Below the pieces are notes generated by a model that saw only the letters and a program-made list of their open reading frames with translations, did no database searches and was not told the DNA's origin. From Chitinophaga pendula (GTDB lineage: Bacteria; Bacteroidota; Bacteroidia; Chitinophagales; Chitinophagaceae), in the NCBI RefSeq assembly GCF_020386615.1, contig NZ_CP077769.1, positions 372,001-436,000 of the forward strand: a stretch of 64,000 nucleotides of DNA, given 5' to 3'. The position numbers and the translations under genes are program-made. Positions 26,327 through 34,768 of the stretch are shown piece after piece (the stretch's first letter is position 1; every line of letters starts with the position of its first letter).

Positions 26327-26932
26327 ATGGAAGAAAATCATCTTTTCCCGGTATTTTTCAAATTGCATCGCTTACAAGTGCTCGTAGTAGGCGGAGGGAA
26401 CGTAGGCCTGGAAAAGGTCAACGCCATCCTCCAGAATTGCCCGGAAGCCAACCTGACGATAGTAGCTACCTGGTTCCTCCCCGAACTGGAAGAACTGGCC
26501 GCACTGTATCCCAGCGTAGAACTGGTAAAAAAGGAGTTCTCCTGCGGAGATCTCTTTGGTAAACAGTTGGCGATCGCTGCCACAGCCGACAAAGAACTGA
26601 ATGCAATCATCTGGGAAAAGGCGAAATGTAGTAAAGTGCTGATCAATGTGGCAGATACTCCCGAACTGTGTGATTTCTACCTGGGCTCCGTCGTGCAAAA
26701 AGGTAACCTGAAGATCGCAATCTCCACCAACGGAAAATCACCTACCATTGCCAAACGGCTGAAGCAGGTGCTGCAGGAAACTATTCCTGATACAATTGAT
26801 GAAATATTGGGGAAAATGCACCTCATCCGCGACAGGTTGAAAGGAGACTTCAACCACAAAGTACGAGAGCTCAATAAGATCACAGAAGTACTTGTGCATA
26901 AGAATGGAACATTGCAAAATAACGATATATAA
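26327..26932 (+). CDS. Precorrin-2 dehydrogenase / sirohydrochlorin ferrochelatase-like protein
   Basis: This 201-residue protein corresponds to the N-terminal part of CysG and to Met8/SirC. It oxidises precorrin-2 to sirohydrochlorin with NAD and, in bifunctional members, inserts iron to make siroheme. The Rossmann motif is VLVVGGGNVGLEKV (about 16-29), and the region NVADTPELCDFYLGSVVQKGNLKIAISTNGKSPTIAKRL contains the conserved serine and the precorrin-binding segment. Because CobA and the reductase precede it and no separate ferrochelatase gene is nearby, it is probably bifunctional; that is inferred. It starts 12 bp after cobA and ends the operon at a terminator. Confidence 0.9.
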   Translation: MEENHLFPVFFKLHRLQVLVVGGGNVGLEKVNAILQNCPEANLTIVATWFLPELEELAALYPSVELVKKEFSCGDLFGKQLAIAATADKELNAIIWEKAKCSKVLINVADTPELCDFYLGSVVQKGNLKIAISTNGKSPTIAKRLKQVLQETIPDTIDEILGKMHLIRDRLKGDFNHKVRELNKITEVLVHKNGTLQNNDI

Positions 26933-26972
26933 ACTTTTTTCGGATATCCGTCCGAAGCTGCCATAAGAATTT

Positions 26973-27008
26973 AAGGGTCCTGTTTCCATTAAGAAGCAGG
27001 ACCCTTTT
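26973..27008 (+). terminator. Terminator of the sulfite reductase operon
   Basis: A perfect 10-bp stem AAGGGTCCTG / CAGGACCCTT with a 14-nt loop ends in four T residues, about 40 bp after the last stop codon. Confidence 0.85.
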
Positions 27009-27312
27009 GCTTTTTAGAGAATAACTGCTCATAGTATCATTTATATTATAATAATAAATATCTAATATAATTATAGGCAATTGTTATGAAAAATGACCAA
27101 TAGTATTTATTTTTATGTGAAATATTACAAGAGAGATGATTTTTAAATGAACGGAAGGTCGGAAAATTGTTATATTTCAGTTTGTATAATATGATCTTTG
27201 TTTTAGGACACCAATAGCGGACATAGGCGGGAGTTGTCTGGTACGTCTCCTGCACTATGCCGCGCCAACGGTCCCAGGACCCATACAAAATGTTCTTTGT
27301 TTTTTCCTTGCG

Positions 27313-27383
27313 CCCTTTATCCCTGACGCCATAGCGCCTGTGGAGGCATGTTTGACAGTATTCCGCAGGCGCTGGCTAAAGGG
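27313..27383. repeat. Imperfect long inverted repeat
   Basis: The left arm (CCCTTTA at 27313-27319, then GCCATAGCGCCTGTGG at 27328-27343) pairs with the right arm CCGCAGGCGCTGGC-TAAAGGG (27363-27383). The left side carries an 8-nt unpaired insertion and there are a few mismatches. The stem is about 20 bp with a 19-nt loop. Confidence 0.55.
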
Positions 27384-27638
27384 AAGCAGGAAGTAGAAAA
27401 TATTTAACGTGAAGCGGTAGCCGGCATCATCGACACACTTGTGGAATCAGCCATATATCAACCAAAATCAATACTAGCCTATGCCAGCAGTAGTACCGGT
27501 ATGCAAGCCGGTTTATCACCAACACTTGTGTGAAAGCTGATTAGCAGGGCGCCACTTCGTCGTTAAAACCCGCCCTGACAGGCGCAGATCAATTTGTATC
27601 AGTTACTATGCGATAGTAGAAAATGATACCCGGAAGTT

Positions 27639-27727
27639 GCAAGGGGATCATGGAGAGAAGGAAGGTTACACTATTTATATTTCTACACCATTTATTCTTA
27701 TGAGGCGCTTCTCTCCATTCCCTTTGC
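27639..27727. repeat. Inverted repeat pair of about 20 bp around a 47-nt centre
   Basis: The left arm ends ATGGAGAGAAG (27650-27660) and the right arm begins CTTCTCTCCAT (27708-27718), an exact 11-bp match. Pairing continues outward through GCAAGGGGA / TCCCTTTGC with one mismatch and a 2-nt bulge. It could be the stem of an RNA or a miniature inverted-repeat element. Confidence 0.5.
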
Positions 27728-28067
27728 ACAACAACGGGCGCACCCCCGCCCATTTCCTCGTAAACCCTTCATTTTCATTCGGTACGCAATTTGATACCAG
27801 ACTGACATAAGTATGCAGTAGGATTGACTAATATAGCTCTCCTGTTTTTGAACCAGACACAACGGAATATTTAAGGGTTCTTTAACAGCAAACTGGATCG
27901 ATATCCGTTATATTTGTATGTGCGCAGTTTTCCATGTGTACATTTCACTAAAAAAACCTTTATGGATAGCAATCCAAGCGTCTGTAACACTAATATTAAT
28001 TTTTCATAACCACGTTTACCCGGAGCAGCTTTTGAAGCCATCCGCGTAAGCGGAAAAACCAGAAGTA

Positions 28068-28265
28068 ATGTTCATGTTCAAATTCCTTTTTCCAACTAAA
28101 AAATCTTCCTCCCTTTCCACCATCGACAAAAGTGTAAACGATGCAGCCCAATCTGCAGTGAAAGAGCGCCAGCTGGCCGACCGAATTTCCTTCCGCAGAG
28201 GTATGTTGTTATCAAACAATTTTCATTGTGTAAAAAAGAAAAGAGGTTTCGGCGGGACAGTATAA
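28068..28265 (+). CDS. Possible small protein of unknown function
   Basis: A 65-codon frame begins with ATG at 28068, about 145 bp after the TATATTTG box at 27909. The product is basic (MFMFKFLFPTKKSSS at the start, KKKRGFGG near the end) with no recognisable domain, signal peptide or membrane helix. No hairpin follows. It may be chance; I list it only because the promoter box and intergenic position allow it. Confidence 0.25.
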   Translation: MFMFKFLFPTKKSSSLSTIDKSVNDAAQSAVKERQLADRISFRRGMLLSNNFHCVKKKRGFGGTV

Positions 28266-28348
28266 ATCACAACAGCCTAACACCACTGTAGCTGTTAATC
28301 GACCCATACTATGCCTGCAACAATCGATGTTAACCCACAGCCAGCTGC

Positions 28349-28687
28349 CTAACGGAGTATTTTCAGTAACACCACCGCATGATTGTACACCTCGTCTACG
28401 CCGAGGTAAACAAGCGTGATCTTTTTTCTGGTTGCTTTTTTCCGGATACGCTGCAGTAATACCTGCTGTTCCAGTAGTTCTGCTGTATAGTATTTACTAA
28501 AGGAAAGAAACCGCTCTATGTCGTGTCCGAACCACTTCAATAACCCTTCGCTGGGTGCGATGTCGCGGATCCACTCGTCTATGTGGGCGTTTTCTTCCGT
28601 AATGCCTGCAGGCCACCAACGTTCCACCAGTATACGATATCCATCTGCCGGGCTATAGTCTTCGGTGAGGCGTTTGATCTGTATCAT
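28349..28687 (-). CDS. DUF488 family protein (YeaO-like)
   Basis: This 112-residue protein matches the short DUF488 proteins such as E. coli YeaO: IQIKRLTEDYSPADGYRILV, then ERWWPAGI, a central DIAPSEGLLKWFGHD, and a C-terminal KITLVYLGVDEVYNHAVVLL. The function of the family is not established. I chose the ATG at 28687 because the conserved family sequence begins right there; an in-frame ATG at 28789 would add 34 unconserved residues. It stands alone on the reverse strand, divergent from the HD hydrolase gene. Confidence 0.8.
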   Translation of the reverse strand: MIQIKRLTEDYSPADGYRILVERWWPAGITEENAHIDEWIRDIAPSEGLLKWFGHDIERFLSFSKYYTAELLEQQVLLQRIRKKATRKKITLVYLGVDEVYNHAVVLLKILR

Positions 28688-28860
28688 ACCTGATGTGATT
28701 GTGCAGCTTTGTGTATTAGCACGCATATCGATCGCTGAATGCGGCATTATGGCGTTGACATCACCCAATAAACGGAACAGATGGGGCAATTGTTTAAACC
28801 GCCATAGCCGCCGCTTCCTGTTGTGTATATCCCGTACACCAAAATACCAATAGCAAATGA

Positions 28861-28868
28861 TACATTTG
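28861..28868 (+). promoter_or_regulatory. Promoter box of the HD hydrolase gene
   Basis: TACATTTG is an exact -7 element 35 bp before the start codon of the HD-domain gene. No TTG lies at the expected distance upstream. Confidence 0.45.
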
Positions 28869-28903
28869 CGGTTCTTTAAAAACGTTCAAATTCGCATATC
28901 AGT

Positions 28904-29566
28904 ATGGAACAGGTAGTACATCAGCAGATCATAGACCAGACAGTAGCATTTGTAAAGCAGGAACTGGAAGGTGCAGAAGGTGGTCATGACTGGTGGCATA
29001 TTTATCGTGTGTGGCAGAGCGCCAGGCATATAGCAGCAGGAGAAGCGGTAGATATGCTGGTCGTAGAACTGGGAGCTTTGCTGCATGATATCGCCGACGC
29101 CAAGTTCCATAACGGCGACGAAGAGATCGGACCTGCCAAAGCGGGTGCTTTCCTGCAACAACTGGCAGTACCCGTGTCCGTAATTGACCACGTTGTGCTG
29201 ATCATCCGCCATATTTCCTTTAAAGGTGGCAATAATGAGCGGATATTCCACTCCCCGGAACTGGGGGTGGTACAGGATGCCGACAGGTTGGACGCTATCG
29301 GTGCCATTGGCATTGCCCGCGCATTCAACTATGGTGGATTTAAACAACGGGCCTTACATGACCCTGCAATCCCTCCTAACTTGCAAATGACCAGGGAAGA
29401 ATACAAAAAAAATACAGCCCCTACCATCAATCATTTTTATGAAAAGCTCCTCCTCCTCAAAGACAGGATGAATACGGCCAGCGGCCGGGCCATGGCCGAA
29501 GAGCGACACCAGTTCATGGAGCAGTTCCTGACCCGCTTTTACCAGGAGTGGGAAGGACAGCTGTAA
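28904..29566 (+). CDS. HD domain-containing phosphohydrolase
   Basis: This 220-residue protein is an HD-superfamily metal-dependent phosphohydrolase of the YedJ type. The metal ligands are the histidine in GGHDWWHIYRVW (near residue 28), the HD pair in ALLHDIADAKFH (near 62), and the aspartate in VVQDADRLDAIGAIGIARAF (near 130). Histidines in VDHVVLIIRHISFKGG complete the fold. Relatives hydrolyse nucleotides or related phosphate esters, but the substrate here is not evident. It is transcribed alone, with a hairpin shared with the convergent glycosyltransferase array downstream. Confidence 0.87.
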   Translation: MEQVVHQQIIDQTVAFVKQELEGAEGGHDWWHIYRVWQSARHIAAGEAVDMLVVELGALLHDIADAKFHNGDEEIGPAKAGAFLQQLAVPVSVIDHVVLIIRHISFKGGNNERIFHSPELGVVQDADRLDAIGAIGIARAFNYGGFKQRALHDPAIPPNLQMTREEYKKNTAPTINHFYEKLLLLKDRMNTASGRAMAEERHQFMEQFLTRFYQEWEGQL

Positions 29567-29600
29567 TATGCCGTTTGTGACCGGCTAAAATGTATTAACA

Positions 29601-29627
29601 AAGGCTTTCCCTATACGGGAAAGCCTT
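29601..29627. terminator. Hairpin between the HD gene and the glycosyltransferase array
   Basis: A perfect 11-bp stem AAGGCTTTCCC / GGGAAAGCCTT with a 5-nt loop. The reverse-strand side is followed by TGTTAATA and the forward side by CGTCATTT, so neither has a clean T-run. It probably separates two convergent units. Confidence 0.65.
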
Positions 29628-29650
29628 CGTCATTTACAGCATAGAGCTGT

Positions 29651-30991
29651 TTACTGCACAGATTCCAATACCGTTTCAATATCCTTTTTATACACGGTCG
29701 GCCCTATAAAAGCCGGCCTTAGCAGTGGTTTTCGTTGTAGGGTCATTTTTTCTACCAGCAGGGCTGCTGTAAGTGGGGCATCGCATTTCCGGAAGTCAGC
29801 AGCGACGCGTTCGGCATGGTAGGCATAGTTAGGATTGTGTAGGAGTTCGTCTATGGCATGGCGTACTTTTTCGGGCGATACCTGCTTGGGATCGATGCGT
29901 AAACCGAATTGGGCTTCTACCGCGATCTGGGCCACATCAAAATCATCTGCCGCCTGGGGCAGCACAAGTATCGGTAGTCCAAACATCAGGGTCTGACTGA
30001 TGGTCCCCAGTCCTCCGCTGGATACAACCAGCTGTACTTTGTCGAGCAGGGCGACCTGCGGGACATAGTTGCGTAACAGCACGTTAGGCGGCAGGTCTGT
30101 AAATTGGTCCGTCCGTAGGTTTTTTCCTATGCTGACCACCATTTTCCAGGGGGCACCCTGAGCGGCCATGATCACCTGCCGGATCACATCGGGGCGGGCA
30201 AATACGGTGCCCAGTGAGAAATAAACGACACGCTGACCCTGCAGCCATTCCCAGGGGAATTCCATGTCGGCACCTACCATAGCCTTACTCACGGAAGGGC
30301 CGACGTAAAATACCTGTGGGGGCAGATCAGAGCGGGTACGTTCGAAAGCGTTGGTGGTATAACATAAGTACAGGTAAGGGGAGGCAGCATTCATGTAATG
30401 CATACGGGGAGGGAGATGAAACCGGCTACGGATCAGGTTGAGCTTCTTCAGCATTTTTTTTATATGGCTGTTCACCAGGAATATAGCCAGCCGGACGATG
30501 AAGGTCTTTTTCTGATTGACAGGAAATCCGAAGCCTACCGGTAAGGTGTCTTTACTGGGTAGTGGCATGGGAGTCGGGCAACTGGTGGCATATGGGATGT
30601 TCCGGATCTCTGCAGCCATGATACCCGGGAAAAACATCATGTCGAACACGCAACTGTCCGGCTGCCATTCATCTATGATAGCCAGGCAATCCCTGACTGC
30701 TTCTTCCAGCTGTGCCAGGTAGATATCGCCTTGTTTGACCCCATGCGTTTCCTCCAGCATTTTGGCCCAGGTATGCGGGTGAGTGGCAATATGAGAATGG
30801 ACAAATACCAGCGCTTCATTCCACTGGCATTGCGGCAGGTATGGTATACCTGCTTTGGTAACTGCTTCTTCCATAGATTGGTGGCAGATGTAGGCTACCT
30901 GGTGTCCTCTTTCCTGGAGTTTGAGCGCAACTCCGATGGTAGGATTGATGTGTGCCCAGAAGGGAATGGCACCAAAAAGAATACGAGACAT
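29651..30991 (-). CDS. MGT/UGT-family glycosyltransferase, paralog 1 of 3
   Basis: This 446-residue GT-B glycosyltransferase of the macrolide/UDP-glucuronosyl family (GT1) is last in a reverse-strand tandem array. The N-terminal acceptor domain begins MSRILFGAIPFWAHINPTIG, and the conserved His of AHINP is the expected catalytic base. The C-terminal donor domain contains LVVSSGGLGTISQTLMFGLPILVLPQAADDFDVAQ. In most relatives the equivalent region reads HGGxGT..E; here the His is replaced by Ser and the Glu by Gln. It lies 100 bp downstream of paralog 2, with a 15-bp imperfect hairpin between them (31014-31050). The acceptor is unknown; a lipid, carotenoid or polyketide is possible. Confidence 0.86.
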   Translation of the reverse strand: MSRILFGAIPFWAHINPTIGVALKLQERGHQVAYICHQSMEEAVTKAGIPYLPQCQWNEALVFVHSHIATHPHTWAKMLEETHGVKQGDIYLAQLEEAVRDCLAIIDEWQPDSCVFDMMFFPGIMAAEIRNIPYATSCPTPMPLPSKDTLPVGFGFPVNQKKTFIVRLAIFLVNSHIKKMLKKLNLIRSRFHLPPRMHYMNAASPYLYLCYTTNAFERTRSDLPPQVFYVGPSVSKAMVGADMEFPWEWLQGQRVVYFSLGTVFARPDVIRQVIMAAQGAPWKMVVSIGKNLRTDQFTDLPPNVLLRNYVPQVALLDKVQLVVSSGGLGTISQTLMFGLPILVLPQAADDFDVAQIAVEAQFGLRIDPKQVSPEKVRHAIDELLHNPNYAYHAERVAADFRKCDAPLTAALLVEKMTLQRKPLLRPAFIGPTVYKKDIETVLESVQ

Positions 30992-31013
30992 GTCGGAAGG
31001 GGGTTGTGGCGCT

Positions 31014-31050
31014 GCTTAATCCGGTACACATAGCATGTACCAGGTTAAGC
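31014..31050 (-). repeat. Hairpin between glycosyltransferase paralogs 1 and 2
   Basis: The arms GCTTAATCCGGTACA and TGTACCAGGTTAAGC pair over 15 positions with two mismatches, and the loop is CATAGCA. There is no T-run. A similar stem (CTTCCC..CCGGT / ACCGG..GGGAAG, 32459-32496) lies between paralogs 2 and 3. Confidence 0.5.
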
Positions 31051-31091
31051 TACCGGGGTAAACAATAAGAATTGATAGGTCATGCTACGGT

Positions 31092-32435
31092 CTAAGCCAC
31101 GATATCCAACAGCCGGTCTATGTCTTTACTATATACAGTTGGGCCTACGGACTTTGGCCGCAGCAATATTTTACGTTTGATGGCTAATTGTTCTATCATA
31201 CGGGCGGCAGTCAACGGGGCATCACATTTACGGAAGTCGGTAGCCAGCCGCAGGGCATTTTGTTTATATACCGGATTGTCCAGCAGTTCTTTTATCGCCT
31301 CCCGTATGCTGCCTGCTGTTACCTGGCGCGGATCGAGGCGGCGCCCAGATTGCGTTTCCACGGCCAACTGCGCTACGTCAAACTGGTCGCCGGCCCTGGG
31401 CATCACCAACATAGGAACACCTGCATGCAGCGTTTGCCCTACAGACCCCAGTCCACCTACAGATACAACTAGGTCCACTTTCTCCAGCAGTGCTACCTGG
31501 GGGACAAAATTTCTGATCAGCACATTTTCCGGTACATCGGTAAAGTCATCTACCGATAAATGATGAGAGATAGCAACGACCATTTTCCAGGGAGCATCCT
31601 TACTCGCAGCTATCGCCTGCCTGATCACTTCTTTATGCAGGAAAACAGTACCCATGGTAAAGAAAACAACCGGTGTTTCTCCTGCCAGCCATTTCCACGG
31701 GAAATCTTCGCTGGTACCTATCAGTTTTTTACTCACAGAAGGTCCTATGTAATATACCTGAGCGGGCAAATCAGAGCGGTCACGTTCAAAGGCACTGGTA
31801 GTATAGCACAGATACAGGTAAGGAGAAGCGGCGTTCATGTATTGTTGACGCGGGGGCAGACCAAAGCCGGCACGAATAGCATTGAGTTTTTTCAAGACCT
31901 TTTTGATATGGGCGTTGACAAGAAACATTGCCAGCTTGACTATGAAAGTCTTCTTTTGATTGGCCGGAAAGCCGAAACCTACGGGTAAAGTATCTTTACT
32001 TGGTAATGGCATGGGAGTCGGGCAACTGGTGGCGTAGGGTATCTTCCGGATCTCGGCCGCCATAATACCCGGAAAGAACATCATATCAAATACACAACTA
32101 TCCGGCTGCCATTCATCCATAATGGCCAGACATTCCTTCACGGCTTTTTCCAATGATACCAGGTAGATATCGCCTTGTCCGATCCCGAATTGTTTTTTCA
32201 GTAGTTTGGCCCAGGTGTCGGGATGGGTGGCGATATGTGAGTGGACAAATACCAAGGCTTCATTCCACTGGCAATGTGGCAGATAAGGAAGGCCTGCCTG
32301 GGTAATAGCTGTTTCCATGGACCTGTGGCAGGTATAGGCTACCTGGTTTCCTCTTTCCATGAGTTTGACTGCAATTCCTATCGTGGGGTTGATATGTGCC
32401 CAGAAAGGAATGCTGCCAAAAAGGATACGAGACAT
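31092..32435 (-). CDS. MGT/UGT-family glycosyltransferase, paralog 2 of 3
   Basis: The middle member of the array has 447 residues from the ATG at 32435. An in-frame ATG two codons upstream (32441) is also possible, but both neighbours begin MSRILFG, matching 32435. It shares long identical stretches with paralog 1, such as CQWNEALVFVHSHIATHP and ATSCPTPMPLPSKDTLPVGF. The acceptor-site AHINPTIGIA is present, and the donor motif reads VVSVGGLGSVGQTLHAGVPMLVMPRAGDQFDVAQ, again lacking the usual His-Gly-Gly. Distance to paralog 3 is 107 bp, with a hairpin between. Recent duplication followed by divergence is the simplest explanation. The product is cytoplasmic and has no signal peptide. Confidence 0.86.
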   Translation of the reverse strand: MSRILFGSIPFWAHINPTIGIAVKLMERGNQVAYTCHRSMETAITQAGLPYLPHCQWNEALVFVHSHIATHPDTWAKLLKKQFGIGQGDIYLVSLEKAVKECLAIMDEWQPDSCVFDMMFFPGIMAAEIRKIPYATSCPTPMPLPSKDTLPVGFGFPANQKKTFIVKLAMFLVNAHIKKVLKKLNAIRAGFGLPPRQQYMNAASPYLYLCYTTSAFERDRSDLPAQVYYIGPSVSKKLIGTSEDFPWKWLAGETPVVFFTMGTVFLHKEVIRQAIAASKDAPWKMVVAISHHLSVDDFTDVPENVLIRNFVPQVALLEKVDLVVSVGGLGSVGQTLHAGVPMLVMPRAGDQFDVAQLAVETQSGRRLDPRQVTAGSIREAIKELLDNPVYKQNALRLATDFRKCDAPLTAARMIEQLAIKRKILLRPKSVGPTVYSKDIDRLLDIVA

Positions 32436-32542
32436 ACGCATAACGGGGATGATAATGCCTTCCCATCCGGTAGCTGACTACAGACCGGTCGGGAAGACAC
32501 CAGGGTTAAACAAGGGTAGTAACAAACAGTTATACTGCGGGC

Positions 32543-33892
32543 TTAGGCCACTATATCCAATAGTTTGCCCAGGTCTTCACTGTATACAGTGGGACTTACT
32601 GTGTTGGGCCGCAGCAGGGGTTTACGATTATCAGCTAATTTTTCTATCATACGGGCGGCGGTCAATGGCGCATCACACTTGCGGAAATCATCGGCCAGCC
32701 GGAGTGCATTTTGTTTATAAACGGGGTTACTGAGCAGTTCCCGGATGGCTTTACGGAGACTGTTGGTAGATACCTGGCCGGGATTGAGCCGCAGGCCAGA
32801 TTTGGTTTCTACCGCCATCTGGGCTACATCAAACTGATCGGACGCACGGGGAATCACCAGCATGGGGATACCGGCGTGTAATGTCTGACCGACAGTGCCC
32901 ATCCCCCCTACAGATACCACCAGGTCTACTTTTTCCAGCAGGGCTACCTGTGGCACAAAGTTTTTGACCAGCACATTCTCTGGCACATCAGCAAAATCAT
33001 CTATCGACAGGTGGTGCGTGATAGTGATCACCATCTTCCACGGTGCACCTTTGCTGGCTTCTATAGCTTGTTTGATCACTTTTTTGCTCAGGAATACAGT
33101 ACCCATGGTAAAGTATACCACAGGGGTATCACCTTCCAGCCATTCCCAGGGGAAGTCATTGTTAGCGCCTACCAGTTCTTTACTAATGGAAGGGCCTATA
33201 TAATAAAGCTGCGGTAGCAGGTCAGAGCGTTTATGTTCGAAAGATTCTGTGGTATAACAGAGATAGAGATAGGGAGAGGGGGTGTCCATGTAGGTAGTTT
33301 GCGGAGACAATCCATACGTGGCACGGGTATGATTGATACAAGCCACTACCTTTTTAACATAGTGGTTGATCAGTTTGAGAATGAGATACATCCGCAGGTT
33401 CGGCCGTTTTTGATAGGAGGGGAATCCATGCCCCGGGGGCAGGGTATCTTTACTAAGTACCGGCATGGCAGCGGGGCAGCTGGTAACGTAGGGGATATTG
33501 AGACTCTCGGCTGCAATGACTCCCGGGAAGAATAGCATATCGAACACGCATACATCTGGTTTCCACTCCAGGAGCACTTTACGGTATTGCTCGGTAGCTT
33601 CGTCCAGCCGGTGCACGAACATTTTATACATTTTGTCGAGTTTCATTTCGCGCTTACAATCCTTGACCCAGGTTTTCGGATTGGCATACATGTTTTTGTT
33701 AACATATACGAGGGCATCACCCCAGCTGAAATTGTCCAGGTAGGGGATACTTGCCTTATCAAATGCATCCTTCATTTCCGGGTGGCAGGTGTAGGCTACG
33801 TCATGGCCGAAGGCTTTGAGTTGCTGGGCAATGGCAATGGTAGGGTTAATATGCGCCCAGAATGGAACCGAGCCAAATAAGATTCGCGACAT
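32543..33892 (-). CDS. MGT/UGT-family glycosyltransferase, paralog 3 of 3
   Basis: This is the promoter-proximal member of the array, 449 residues. It is the most divergent in its acceptor half (for example DAFDKASIPYLDNFSWGDAL) but closely matches paralog 2 in the donor half (VVSVGGMGTVGQTLHAGIPM, then DQFDVAQ). Its C-terminus (KPLLRPNTVSPTVYSEDLGK) matches both. Greater change in the acceptor-binding domain than in the donor domain suggests that the three enzymes use one sugar donor with different or modified acceptors; that is inference. No biosynthetic partner gene (polyketide, carotenoid or lipid) lies within the window to identify the acceptor. Confidence 0.86.
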   Translation of the reverse strand: MSRILFGSVPFWAHINPTIAIAQQLKAFGHDVAYTCHPEMKDAFDKASIPYLDNFSWGDALVYVNKNMYANPKTWVKDCKREMKLDKMYKMFVHRLDEATEQYRKVLLEWKPDVCVFDMLFFPGVIAAESLNIPYVTSCPAAMPVLSKDTLPPGHGFPSYQKRPNLRMYLILKLINHYVKKVVACINHTRATYGLSPQTTYMDTPSPYLYLCYTTESFEHKRSDLLPQLYYIGPSISKELVGANNDFPWEWLEGDTPVVYFTMGTVFLSKKVIKQAIEASKGAPWKMVITITHHLSIDDFADVPENVLVKNFVPQVALLEKVDLVVSVGGMGTVGQTLHAGIPMLVIPRASDQFDVAQMAVETKSGLRLNPGQVSTNSLRKAIRELLSNPVYKQNALRLADDFRKCDAPLTAARMIEKLADNRKPLLRPNTVSPTVYSEDLGKLLDIVA

Positions 33893-34146
33893 AAGAAATT
33901 CTTTTTGGGTTTATAGTGAGACTCGTTTTGTGACGGCAGGCCGGATAATGTCACAAGCGGTATGGAAGATGCCCTGGCATCACCGGCCACTGCAAGTAGC
34001 ATAGTTGAAGATTTTAGGGTTTTAATAAAGAATGCTCCCGGCAAAACTTTGTCAATAATAGGAAACCTTACTGTGATACATTTGCAGGTCTGCCGTGTAC
34101 TATGCTCCGGACCGCTGCAAATAACGGGGTATCAACGGGGAAGCAT
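33893..34146. other. Intergenic region upstream of the glycosyltransferase array
   Basis: About 250 bp between the array start and the thioesterase terminator. It should contain the array promoter on the reverse strand, but I found no exact TAnnTTTG there. A forward-strand TACATTTG lies at 34077-34084 with TTG 15 bp before it and no gene after it. Confidence 0.35.
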
Positions 34147-34184
34147 AAAAAAACGGCTCCGGAGCAGATCGCTCCGGAGCCGTT
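34147..34184 (-). terminator. Terminator of the acyl-CoA thioesterase gene
   Basis: A perfect 14-bp stem AACGGCTCCGGAGC / GCTCCGGAGCCGTT with a 5-nt loop; on the reverse strand it is followed by seven T residues (34153-34147). Confidence 0.92.
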
Positions 34185-34223
34185 GGTATATAGCAGTCCG
34201 TTATATCAGGCTATTTATATTTA

Positions 34224-34760
34224 TCAAATCTTTTCGAAGAACAGGGCTTTTAGTTCTTCCGCGTCTTCCGGTTTCATTTTGCCACCAAGGATAAGTCGTA
34301 GTTGCCGTCTGCGCAGGGCACCTTCATATAATTTTTTTTCTTCTTCTGTGTCGGTGATGATACCGGGAACTTTACGGGAATTACCGTTAGGGTCCAACGC
34401 CACGAAAGTCATAAATGCTTCATTGGACTTATAGCGATATTGTTGTACAGGATCTTCTCCCCATACTTTCATATGCACCTCCATAGAAGTATTGAAAGCC
34501 CGGCTTACCTTGGCTTCTATGTGTACAACATTACCCAGTTTGATAGGATTTTCGAAGGAGATGTTATCTACCGAGGCGGTTACTACGGGGGCGCTGCAGT
34601 GTTTCATGCAGGCCAGGGCTGCTGCAATATCCATCCAGTACATCAACCGGCCCCCCATAAGGTTGCCAAAGGTATTGGTATCGTTGGGCAGTACCAGCTC
34701 CGTCATCTGAATCAGCGAGTCTTGTGCCCGCTTCGGTGTTAAAGTCATCATATAATCCAT
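34224..34760 (-). CDS. Acyl-CoA thioesterase (hotdog fold)
   Basis: This 178-residue protein hydrolyses acyl-CoA to free fatty acid and CoA. It is a single hotdog domain of the YciA/BFIT type: LVLPNDTNTFGNLMGGRLMYWMDIAAALACMKH carries the catalytic Asn/Asp region and the hotdog helix, and VVTASVDNISFENPIKLGNVVHIEAKVSRAFNTSMEV forms the sheet. The C-terminal 50 residues are charged and helical. The start at 34760 (MDYMMTL) is uncertain: a TAATTTTG promoter box at 34776-34769 would place the transcript start almost on it, so the ATG at 34751 or 34748 could be used instead. The gene is monocistronic with a strong terminator. Confidence 0.88.
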   Translation of the reverse strand: MDYMMTLTPKRAQDSLIQMTELVLPNDTNTFGNLMGGRLMYWMDIAAALACMKHCSAPVVTASVDNISFENPIKLGNVVHIEAKVSRAFNTSMEVHMKVWGEDPVQQYRYKSNEAFMTFVALDPNGNSRKVPGIITDTEEEKKLYEGALRRRQLRLILGGKMKPEDAEELKALFFEKI

Positions 34761-34768
34761 TTCGGCCG

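Larger units (their letters stand above)
27009..28067. other. Noncoding region rich in inverted repeats
   Basis: About 1.06 kb without a recognisable gene. It contains an imperfect long hairpin (27313-27383), a perfect 7-bp stem CAGGGCG / CGCCCTG (27545-27576), and a 20-bp imperfect inverted repeat (27639-27727). A TATATTTG promoter box lies at 27909-27916. A frame at 27348-27533 is interrupted by TAA at 27405 and may be a gene remnant. No transposase-like sequence or flanking duplication was seen. Confidence 0.5.

Noticed and set aside
26933..28348. Insertion sequence or prophage remnant in the 1.4-kb gap
   Set aside because: No transposase or integrase similarity and no target duplication were seen; only inverted repeats are certain.
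34077..34084. Forward TACATTTG between the thioesterase terminator and the glycosyltransferase array
   Set aside because: Spacing to TTG is only 15 bp and nothing follows on that strand before convergent genes.
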